A stretch of 20,842 nucleotides of DNA from an uncultured Porphyromonadaceae bacterium (GTDB lineage: Bacteria > Bacteroidota > Bacteroidia > Bacteroidales > Muribaculaceae), in NCBI GenBank assembly GCA_900554265.1, contig USGZ01000002.1:1-20842 (forward strand), in the 5' to 3' direction. This document shows, in pieces, positions 15,703 through 20,842 of this stretch (position 1 is its first letter; each line of letters begins with the position of its first letter). The position numbers and the translations under genes were made by a program. Below the pieces are notes generated by a model. It saw nothing but the letters and a program-made list of their open reading frames with translations, did no database searches and had not been told where the DNA came from.

Positions 15703-15765
15703 GGTAGAAGTTATGTCCTGTATTTTTCTTGAATTGTGTACGACTGGTTCCGACAAAGCGGACTG

Positions 15766-15797
15766 CAAATTTAGCCATTTTCCCCCAATCCCGCAAA
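15766..15797 (-). promoter_or_regulatory. Promoter of the nuclease gene
   Basis: Minus strand: TTTG (15797-15794), 20-nt spacer, TAAATTTG (15773-15766), matching the Bacteroidetes consensus. The leader is about 60 nt. The spacer is nearly identical to that of the S41 promoter at 1235-1266. Confidence 0.8.
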
Positions 15798-15899
15798 CCC
15801 AAACCGCGCTCTCCCCTATTGCGCCCCCTCGAAAGCCATCTGCCCTCAATAAAATTCGCTCCATATCGCGATTTGCGAGAATTTTTCTCACAAATAAGC

Positions 15900-15929
15900 T
15901 TTGAATGAATATTTATTTTGCTATATTTG
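15900..15929 (+). promoter_or_regulatory. Promoter of the ATPase-RloB pair
   Basis: TTTG (15900-15903), 18-nt spacer, TATATTTG (15922-15929). It ends 21 bp before the ATG at 15951, giving a very short leader. It is divergent from the nuclease promoter about 100 bp away. Confidence 0.75.
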
Positions 15930-15950
15930 CAGCAGATTTGCGAAATCACT

Positions 15951-17150
15951 ATGCTGGTAAACTTCACATTCAAGAACTTCAGGTCTTTCCGAAACGAAAT
16001 GACCCTGAGTATGGAAGCGGCTCCGATCCAGGAGCTGCCAGGCGCCGTCGTCGAATCCTGCGGCGAGAATCTGCTGCCCGTCGCCGTGACGTACGGAGCC
16101 AATTCGAGCGGCAAAAGCAATGTGCTCAAGGCCTTGAAAGCCATGCGCGACGTGCTGCTCAACTCGGTGAAACTCAACCCCAAGGATAAACTCGAAGCCG
16201 AGCCATTTTCCCTTGACATGATTTCCGCGGCCGAGCCGACATCATTCGAAATCCAGTTTACCCTCGGCGGCTCGAGATTCCGCTACGGCTTCGACTATAC
16301 TGCCGAGGCCATCATGGCAGAATGGCTCTACGAGAAGCGTCCGGCCGAGCGCGAGTTCGAACTTTTCCTCCGCAGCGGCGACGAATTCAGGATTTCGCGC
16401 ACACGATTTACCGAAGGGCTGGGCAAGCAGTCGGCCACGCCGGCCAACCGTCTGTTCGTGTCCCTGGTGGCGCAGCTCAACGGCAAGGTTTCGCAGGCCA
16501 TTCTCGACTGGTTTTCCAATATCGAATATATTTCCGGGATGGACGACAAAGGCTATGCAGGAAAGACACTCCAAATGCTGTTCCTGAATCAGGACGGCGC
16601 CGACGATATCAGGCGTTTCTTCGACGAGTCCAATCTCGGCTTCAAGGAACTCGACGTCGAGGTTGAAAACGCCGACACCATGAGGATGAAATCCGAAACG
16701 GCCCACATACTCTACAATGCCGACGGCCAGAGCATCGGGGAACGTAGATTTCCTACCGAACAGATGGAGTCGGAAGGCACCAAGAAAGTCATCGAAATCG
16801 CCGGTCCCATCTTCGATGCCTTGCTAAATGGCAAGATTCTGCTTGTCGACGAACTGGATGCGAAACTTCATCCTTTCCTAACCCGAAAGATTATCGGCCT
16901 GTTTATGGACACGAAAACCAACAGCGCCGGAGCCCAGCTACTCTTCGCCACGCACGACACCAACCTCCTCAATATCCGCTACCTGCGCCGCGATCAAATC
17001 TGGTTCACCGAAAAGGACAAATCCGACTCGACCGACCTATACTCGCTCGTAGAGTTCCGCGATGACGCAGGCAATAAGGTCCGCAACGACCGCAACATTG
17101 AGAAAGATTACATCAACGGTCGCTACGGCGCTATTCCTTTTATCGGCTGA
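15951..17150 (+). CDS. AAA ATPase of an RloA/AbiLi-like defence pair
   Basis: A 399-aa ATP-binding protein of the SMC/ABC-like AAA group (AAA_15/AAA_21 type). N-terminal strand LVNFTFKNFRSFRNEMTLSM, then Walker A GANSSGKSN (49-57, K55), an ABC-signature-like segment SEGTKKV (274-280), Walker B ILLVDELD (296-303, E301) and an H-loop FATHDTN (H335). The C-terminus, IEKDYINGRYGAIPFIG, matches the conserved YxxGRYGAIP end of RloA/AbiLi-type proteins. Two bases separate its stop from the RloB-like gene. The pair resembles abortive-infection AbiL and the rlo genes found near restriction systems: the ATPase probably controls the nuclease-like partner on phage sensing. The start at 15951 is set by the promoter at 15900-15929 and by homology; the earlier ATG at 15918 lies inside the promoter. 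Seems less G+C-rich than its neighbours. Confidence 0.88.
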   Translation: MLVNFTFKNFRSFRNEMTLSMEAAPIQELPGAVVESCGENLLPVAVTYGANSSGKSNVLKALKAMRDVLLNSVKLNPKDKLEAEPFSLDMISAAEPTSFEIQFTLGGSRFRYGFDYTAEAIMAEWLYEKRPAEREFELFLRSGDEFRISRTRFTEGLGKQSATPANRLFVSLVAQLNGKVSQAILDWFSNIEYISGMDDKGYAGKTLQMLFLNQDGADDIRRFFDESNLGFKELDVEVENADTMRMKSETAHILYNADGQSIGERRFPTEQMESEGTKKVIEIAGPIFDALLNGKILLVDELDAKLHPFLTRKIIGLFMDTKTNSAGAQLLFATHDTNLLNIRYLRRDQIWFTEKDKSDSTDLYSLVEFRDDAGNKVRNDRNIEKDYINGRYGAIPFIG

Positions 17151-17152
17151 AT

Positions 17153-17854
17153 ATGGGACAAGCGCCTAAATTCCTAATACAGAAGCGCAAACTCGAAAAA
17201 CGCGAGGCCAAGGCCGCCAGGAGGCGCAAAGTCGCCACGCGCGACAAAATCGTGCGTTTCCTGATTGTATGCGAAGGCGAACGCACCGAACCCAATTACT
17301 TTAAGGAACTCGTCAAGGACAAGTATTCGGAAGTACGCTCGGTGGATATCGTAGGCGCAGGTCGTTCCACTTGCTCTCTGATTAGGGAAACGGAAGAAAT
17401 GAGAGACCTGCTCGAGCGCCAGCGTCAGCTGAAATTCGACCGCGTATGGGTAGTTTTCGATAAGGATGACTTCAACGATTTCAACGAGGCCATCGTAGCG
17501 GCGGCTAACAAGGGACTGATGGCAGGGTGGAGCAACGAAGCTTTCGAGTTATGGTACCTTCTGCACTTCACATATCTCGATGCAGCCATATCCCGCGCCG
17601 ACTACATCGCCAAACTTCAAAACGAAATCCGCAAGTTCCCCGCCTATAGCAAATTCAGATATAAAAAGAATGATGCCGGCATCTATGCCCTGCTCCGCGA
17701 AATAGGCGACGAGAACCAGGCGAAACTCCGGGCCAAAAAGCTGCGGTCTATGTTTGCGGGAGTACACGATTATAAAAACCATAAGCCCTGCACCTGCGTC
17801 GACATACTTGTCGACGAACTGGAGAATCCTGAAAAGCTGTTGAAAGACATCTAA
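17153..17854 (+). CDS. rloB: RloB/AbiLii-like Toprim-type effector
   Basis: A 233-aa protein of the RloB family. A very basic N-terminus (KRKLEKREAKAARRRK) precedes a Toprim-like core: strand plus acid motif FLIVCEGERTEPNYFKEL (36-53, E41), then VWVVFDKDDFNDF (98-110, D103 and D105) and SNEAFELWYLLHF (127-139), all RloB hallmarks. The C-terminal KNHKPCTCVDILVDEL segment matches the family's closing motif (usually NPSTxVHxLVxxL). Toprim domains with the E and DxD residues are metal-dependent nucleases or nicking enzymes, so it is probably the toxic effector of the pair. It follows the ATPase gene by 2 bp in the same operon. The family call is solid; nuclease activity and phage defence are inferred. 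Confidence 0.87.
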   Translation: MGQAPKFLIQKRKLEKREAKAARRRKVATRDKIVRFLIVCEGERTEPNYFKELVKDKYSEVRSVDIVGAGRSTCSLIRETEEMRDLLERQRQLKFDRVWVVFDKDDFNDFNEAIVAAANKGLMAGWSNEAFELWYLLHFTYLDAAISRADYIAKLQNEIRKFPAYSKFRYKKNDAGIYALLREIGDENQAKLRAKKLRSMFAGVHDYKNHKPCTCVDILVDELENPEKLLKDI

Positions 17855-18016
17855 TTCGCACCAGCTAGGAACCGACAGGCACGGGACGCTTGGTTAAACT
17901 ATTATAAAATGAGGGGACGGGGGTTGGGAAATCGGTGTAGGCAGGGTACCTTTGCGGTGTCGGTTTGCGTCTTCCGCATCGGCCTCTTACATCATCACTC
18001 TGACTTCTTACGAGCC
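17855..18016. other. Spacer between RloB-like gene and nitroreductase
   Basis: This 162-bp stretch has no convincing gene. It holds a short AT-rich patch (ACTATTATAAAAT near 17899-17911) and the nitroreductase promoter. No obvious hairpin terminator follows the defence pair. Confidence 0.4.
17923..17954 (+). promoter_or_regulatory. Promoter of the nitroreductase gene
   Basis: GTTG (17923-17926), 20-nt spacer, TACCTTTG (17947-17954), fitting TTTG / TAnnTTTG with one mismatch in the -33 box. It lies about 60 bp upstream of the ATG at 18017 and rules out the ATG at 17909 as start. Confidence 0.65.
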
Positions 18017-18709
18017 ATGACTCTTTCCGAAGCTATCGTCGCACGGCATTCTGTCCGTCGCTACCTGGATCGGCCCCTCGACCCGGCTGCAATAGAAACA
18101 TTGCAGGCTAAAATCAGGGAAATCAACGCCGCCGGCAATCTCCACACTCAGCTGATCCTCGGCGAGCCCAAGGCCTTCAAGGGCATTTTCGCCTACGGCA
18201 AGTTCTCCGGCGTGAGCGACTACATCGTCATGGCCGGTCCGAAGGATGCCTCCCTCGACGAGCGCATAGGCTATTACGGCCAGGAGCTGGTCCTGCTGGC
18301 GCAGACGCTGGGGCTGAACACCTGCTGGGTCGGGCTGAGCTACCGCAAGATCGGCGGCACTTTCATCCTCGCTCCCGACGAGAAAATCGGCTGCTATATC
18401 GCCATCGGCTATGGCGCGACCCAGGGCACGCCCCACAGGACAAAGACCGTCGAAGAACTCGGCAGCGTCGGCGCCGACTCCCCGGACTGGTACCGCCGCG
18501 GCGTGGAGGCCGCACGCCTGGCCCCGTCGGCCATCAACCAGCAGAAGTTCCGCTTCCGCTGCCTCGACACCGCCGCCGAAGGCAGGGGGCTGGTAGGCTG
18601 CTCGAAGGGCTTCTCCCTTGTCGGCTACACGGCCATGGACCTGGGCATCGCCAAGCGAAATTTCGAAATCGGCGCATCTCCTGTAAAAATCATCTTCTCA
18701 TCGCTATGA
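18017..18709 (+). CDS. Nitroreductase-family flavoprotein (TM1586-like)
   Basis: A 230-aa FMN-dependent oxidoreductase of the nitroreductase superfamily, close in pattern to the TM1586-type group. N-terminal ARHSVRRYLDRPLD is the FMN-phosphate-binding motif; SDYIVMAGPKD, then GYYGQELVLLAQTLGLNTCWVGLSYRK and RLAPSAINQQKFRF, are family signatures. It probably reduces quinones or nitro compounds with NAD(P)H in the cytoplasm. The start at 18017 is supported by the promoter upstream and by homology beginning at once. The stop overlaps the next start in an ATGA tetramer, so the two genes are probably translated together. The substrate cannot be told. Confidence 0.88.
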   Translation: MTLSEAIVARHSVRRYLDRPLDPAAIETLQAKIREINAAGNLHTQLILGEPKAFKGIFAYGKFSGVSDYIVMAGPKDASLDERIGYYGQELVLLAQTLGLNTCWVGLSYRKIGGTFILAPDEKIGCYIAIGYGATQGTPHRTKTVEELGSVGADSPDWYRRGVEAARLAPSAINQQKFRFRCLDTAAEGRGLVGCSKGFSLVGYTAMDLGIAKRNFEIGASPVKIIFSSL

Positions 18710-19197
18710 AACAGTTAAGGTTCATCGCATCCGCCATTGCGGCAGTGCTTCTGCTGTCCGGCTGCTCGCTGAGTGCCCCCAAGGCCGTGTTCAACCAGGA
18801 CCGCAGCATGAACGACTACAACTACGTCTACATCGTTCCGACAAACAACTATTCCGACTTTCAGGACCCCCGTAACGTGGACGGCATGATTATGAACTTA
18901 GGCAACTTCATAAATCCCGGCGACATCATCGCCGGCATCATGATGCAGCATGGCTACGTGTGCGTTCCCGAAATCATTCCCGCCAACGCCCGCCGTACGA
19001 TGGTGGCTACATTCGCCGACGGCGGCCGCACCGACTTGGGCGTAACCCTCTCGACTACGGCCACAATTCAGTTTACCGACGCCGTCACGCAGGCACCCGT
19101 GGCAACCTTCTCCGCCGAAGCCCGCGGCCAGTCCAACACAGAAGTAATCCGCAACGCCATCACCCGCGCCCTCTCGAACCTGCCCGAAAGACAGTAA
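18706..19197 (+). CDS. Lipoprotein of unknown function
   Basis: A 163-aa lipoprotein: lipobox LLSGC with Cys20, mature start CSLSAPKAVF. The residues after Cys are not acidic, so an inner face of the outer membrane is likely rather than surface display. The mature part has a beta-rich look: DYNYVYIVPTNNYSD, then GDIIAGIMMQHGYVCVPEI, then TTATIQFTDAVTQAPVATFS and a C-terminal amphipathic helix (NTEVIRNAITRALSNLP). The pattern of a small lipoprotein with a Y-V-x-I-V-P strand and a helix in the last 20 residues is reminiscent of DUF4136-like proteins, but I do not recognise the family firmly. It overlaps the nitroreductase stop by 4 bp (ATGA). Confidence 0.8.
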   Translation: MKQLRFIASAIAAVLLLSGCSLSAPKAVFNQDRSMNDYNYVYIVPTNNYSDFQDPRNVDGMIMNLGNFINPGDIIAGIMMQHGYVCVPEIIPANARRTMVATFADGGRTDLGVTLSTTATIQFTDAVTQAPVATFSAEARGQSNTEVIRNAITRALSNLPERQ

Positions 19198-19231
19198 GAT
19201 CAAGCCGGCAGTGGAGGTAGGGGGCAAAGGT

Positions 19232-19246
19232 GGGCGCCTTGCGCCC
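19232..19246. other. Tight G+C-rich hairpin after the lipoprotein gene
   Basis: GGGCGC and GCGCCC pair around a CTT triloop, about 35 bp after the lipoprotein stop. On the plus strand it is followed by A residues, not T, so it is not a normal intrinsic terminator for the lipoprotein gene. It lies inside the MITE-like element. Confidence 0.5.
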
Positions 19247-19253
19247 AAAAACC

Positions 19254-19297
19254 GGGATTAATCGAGATTAATCGGGAATAATCCTGATTAATCGGGA
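19254..19297. repeat. Four tandem 10-bp repeats with GATTAATC cores
   Basis: Units GGGATTAATC, GAGATTAATC, GGGAATAATC and CTGATTAATC run back to back from 19254 to 19293, followed by a partial GGGA. Three of the four carry the perfect palindrome GATTAATC. The 10-bp period places each copy on nearly the same face of the helix. Confidence 0.75.
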
Positions 19298-19372
19298 AGA
19301 ATAACAAACCGGTATCGGGGCGATTGTGTCGGAGCGAGACGCCCCGACCTCCACGGCAATTGCACCTGACCT

Positions 19373-20344
19373 TTAGCAGTGTGCTGCGATGAGGGTGGCC
19401 GTTCCGGTGAGCGTCAGCCTGTTTACGGGAGCCGGTATCAGCGCGCTCTGGCCTCGTCGCAGCGTCAGCGCAGTCCCCTCCTCTGCCCCGGTACGGACCT
19501 GAATACTGCCTTCGATGCATGTAAGCGTGGTGAAGCTGTCGTAATCTGTCGACACCTCCCGCTCCCCGCCGACACGCAGGAGGTCGGCCGAGAAGTGGCT
19601 GCATGATGTAAGGGCCGACTTGCCGTCGGTCTCCGGGCCGGGTCTTGTGGCGCCCGACTGCCGCACCTTGTAGTCGATGGCTTCCTTGGCTTCCTCGACG
19701 TGAAGCTCGCGCGGACGCCCCGTGCGGGCATCGACGCGTCCGAAATCATAGATACGGTAAGTGATATCGGATGTTTCGTGAATCTCGATCAGAAGATTGC
19801 CGGCGCCGGCACTGTGGATGCGCCCTGCCGGAAGGAAGAAAACGTCGCCGGGATGCGACTTATGCGTCGTCACGACATCCATCAGCGTGTTGTTCGCCGC
19901 GCGCTCCTCGTACTCCTGCGGTGTAATCTCTCTGGAGAACCCGGAATGGATTACAGCACCGGGGTCCGCGTCGACAACGTACCACATCTCCGTCTTACCG
20001 AGTGAGTTATGCCGTCGCGCTGCAAGCCCGTCGTCCGGATGGACCTGCAGCGAGAGATCGGCGGCGGTGTCGATAATCTTGATAAGCAGAGGGAAAGTAT
20101 TGCCGTAGCGGCGGTAGACGGACTTACCGACAAGCTCCTCGCCGTACCTGGCGAGTACTTCGGGCAGCGTCATGCCGGCAAGAGGACCGCGGGCAACCAC
20201 CGACGGATTTTCCGCAATTCCCGAAATCTCCCAGCACTCGCCTATGCCCGTCAGGTCCGTATCTATTCCCTTGAAAGCCGCAATCTTCTCTCCGCCCCAG
20301 ATAACAGTCTTGAATATCGGGTTGAAAACCAGTGGAGTAATCAT
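19373..20344 (-). CDS. manA: Mannose-6-phosphate isomerase, class I
   Basis: A 323-aa zinc enzyme that interconverts mannose-6-phosphate and fructose-6-phosphate. It is the short, single-cupin-core type found in Bacteroidetes and Firmicutes. Visible motifs, numbered from the upstream ATG at 20356 (subtract 4 for the start chosen here): the N-terminal FNPIFKTVIWGG, SLQVHPDD (102-109, with Zn ligands Q104 and H106), GKTEMWYVV (Zn ligand E123) and PAGRIHSAG (Zn ligand H181). The start at 20344 is preferred to 20356 because homologues begin a few residues before the KPxxWGG stretch, and because the stop of a small upstream frame overlaps this ATG (ATGA). Convergent with the lipoprotein gene. It could feed mannose into glycolysis or supply mannose-6-phosphate for GDP-sugars. 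Confidence 0.93.
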   Translation of the reverse strand: MITPLVFNPIFKTVIWGGEKIAAFKGIDTDLTGIGECWEISGIAENPSVVARGPLAGMTLPEVLARYGEELVGKSVYRRYGNTFPLLIKIIDTAADLSLQVHPDDGLAARRHNSLGKTEMWYVVDADPGAVIHSGFSREITPQEYEERAANNTLMDVVTTHKSHPGDVFFLPAGRIHSAGAGNLLIEIHETSDITYRIYDFGRVDARTGRPRELHVEEAKEAIDYKVRQSGATRPGPETDGKSALTSCSHFSADLLRVGGEREVSTDYDSFTTLTCIEGSIQVRTGAEEGTALTLRRGQSALIPAPVNRLTLTGTATLIAAHC

Positions 20345-20482
20345 ATCTGAAGCCATTGAGAAAGATAGCGGTTAAACTCGTCCTGAATAAACGGGGTACG
20401 ACGACAGCAAGCGGCGCAGTCCGAATCGCTCTGCGCGCACGGGGCAAAACTTCATGCCTGTATTTACCGTTTCTTGCATCAT
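20341..20482 (-). pseudogene. Small gene upstream of manA, apparently broken by one base
   Basis: From ATG 20482 (or 20479) a frame reads MMQETVNTGMKFCPVRAER and on to a stop at 20372. If one C is removed from the CCCC run (plus-strand GGGG at 20393-20396), the frame continues as YPFIQDEFNRYLSQWLQI and ends in a TGA that overlaps the manA start as ATGA. The repaired product would be 46 aa. The second part looks protein-like and has the classic coupling overlap but no start of its own, which suggests one gene with an extra base, or a sequencing error. I do not recognise the protein. It may also be chance. Confidence 0.35.
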
Positions 20483-20566
20483 TATTTCAGGAACACAGTG
20501 TTCTCTTCACGACAAAACCTGCAGCTTCATCCTCGAGGTCGCAGCGGCAGTATCCGTCAGAAAGTG

Positions 20567-20574
20567 CAAAATTA
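20567..20574 (-). promoter_or_regulatory. Possible -7 box upstream of manA
   Basis: TAATTTTG on the minus strand, followed by CACTTTC, fits the Bacteroidetes TAnnTTTG box. No good TTTG lies 19-21 nt upstream, so support is partial. It would give a leader of about 80 nt before the small frame at 20482. Confidence 0.4.
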
Positions 20575-20713
20575 ACTATTATCTTTGAAGAAATCCACGA
20601 CTTTTGCGGAAAATCCGCCGCCTCCGCCCGACAAAGGCTGATTTTAACCAAATTTTTCTTTCGCGGAAGGAGAGGCGGACCTGGCGTCGGGGCGCGGAGC
20701 TCCGCCGAAATGC

Positions 20714-20745
20714 CGGCGTCCGGATACTCACGCACCCGGACGCCG
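20714..20745. other. Perfect 10-bp hairpin near the right edge
   Basis: CGGCGTCCGG (20714-20723) pairs perfectly with CCGGACGCCG (20736-20745) around a 12-nt loop. No U-tract follows on the plus strand (AAGAAGAATT) or on the minus strand (GCATTTCGG). It may belong to a gene or repeat beyond the edge. Confidence 0.55.
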
Positions 20746-20812
20746 AAGAAGAATTGCTATATCCAATCTATTCTTACACTTTGTACCTATGTGTTCGTTA
20801 CATGCGCGGGGG

Positions 20813-20830
20813 CGGTCCCATCGGGGACCG
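20813..20830. other. Short hairpin at the right edge
   Basis: CGGTCCC (20813-20819) and GGGACCG (20824-20830) pair around an ATCG tetraloop, next to the GCCGCCGCCG run that ends the window. Its context is cut off. Confidence 0.4.
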
Positions 20831-20842
20831 GCCGCCGCCGAA

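Larger units (their letters stand above)
19207..19358. mobile_element. MITE-like structured element with GGCA flanks
   Basis: GTGGAGGTAGGGG (19211-19223) and CCCCGACCTCCAC (19342-19354) are inverted repeats matching at 12 of 13 positions. They bound 144 bp without an ORF, and GGCA flanks both ends (19207-19210 and 19355-19358) like a 4-bp target duplication. Inside are a tight hairpin (GGGCGC-CTT-GCGCCC), four 10-bp repeats and a second hairpin (TCGGGGCG 19315-19322 / CGCCCCGA 19340-19347) that competes with the outer stem. It sits between two converging genes. It could instead be a fortuitous bidirectional terminator. Confidence 0.4.
20483..20842. other. Right-hand non-coding stretch
   Basis: I see no convincing gene here. 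It holds a possible manA promoter (20567-20574), two G+C-rich hairpins (20714-20745 and 20813-20830) and a stretch CTTACACTTTG near 20772-20782 that only loosely resembles a -7 box. The 82-residue frame on the minus strand at 20487-20735 has no family features. Confidence 0.45.

Noticed and set aside
13378..15732. A 784-residue plus-strand frame opposite the nuclease
   Set aside because: Antisense shadow with low-complexity Gly/Val/Ala composition; the minus strand encodes a recognisable multidomain nuclease.
15401..16219. A 272-residue minus-strand frame across the nuclease/ATPase promoters
   Set aside because: It covers two clear divergent promoters and overlaps the nuclease gene in another frame.
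19232..19246. Hairpin after the lipoprotein gene as an intrinsic terminator
   Set aside because: It is followed by A residues rather than T on the plus strand, so I list it only as a hairpin within the MITE-like element.
20487..20735. An 82-residue minus-strand frame near the right edge
   Set aside because: It covers the possible manA -7 box and has no protein-like pattern; likely chance.
1..20842. CRISPR arrays, tRNA or rRNA genes
   Set aside because: No spaced direct repeats of 25-40 bp and no cloverleaf or rRNA motif was seen on either strand.

Overview
The window joins DNA from two unrelated bacteria. Bases 1 to about 908 look like a Gram-positive clostridial genome (Oscillospirales/Ruminococcaceae-like, inferred): there are strong Shine-Dalgarno sites, two near-consensus sigma-A promoters facing away from each other, the start of what looks like a T-box leader running off the left edge, an intact rimP, and the first ~20 codons of a nusA-like gene. 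From about 908 to the right edge the DNA is G+C-rich and typical of Bacteroidales: no Shine-Dalgarno sites, promoters of the TTTG / TAnnTTTG type, Sus-type outer-membrane genes, lipoprotein signals and a type IX secretion tail. The nusA-like frame and a truncated S41 peptidase meet head to head at a short shared sequence. The simplest reading is a chimeric metagenome contig rather than a natural transfer.

The Bacteroidales part, left to right: (1) the 5' end of an S41 carboxyl-terminal peptidase, minus strand. (2) A starch-utilisation operon, all minus strand, transcribed from about 11,440 down to a terminator near 1,277: susC, susD, a lipoprotein with four CBM26-like starch-binding repeats, a GH13 alpha-amylase lipoprotein and a SusB-like GH97 alpha-glucosidase. 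Upstream in the same direction is a membrane-spanning regulator with a lipobox, periplasmic helical repeats, a TM helix and a C-terminal HTH, the likely sensor of the operon. (3) A secreted EndA/NucM-type nuclease with accessory domains and a type IX sorting tail. (4) Divergently, an AAA ATPase plus RloB-like Toprim pair, resembling the RloA/RloB or AbiL (AbiLi/AbiLii) phage-defence pairs. (5) A small nitroreductase overlapping a lipoprotein gene of unknown function. (6) Convergent to these, a mannose-6-phosphate isomerase, preceded by a small gene that seems broken by one extra base.

How the genes fit together: the two surface hydrolases and the starch-binding lipoprotein would trap and cut starch at the cell surface, SusD/SusC would take up maltooligosaccharides, the GH97 enzyme would release glucose in the periplasm, and the regulator would sense the products. 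The most interesting non-coding item is a 144-bp structured element between the lipoprotein gene and manA. It has 13-bp imperfect terminal inverted repeats, flanking GGCA copies and an internal 10-bp-period array of GATTAATC palindromes, and it resembles a MITE. Two promoters also share an almost identical 37-bp sequence including the spacer, which is unusual. All calls come from reading the sequence only; no database search was possible.
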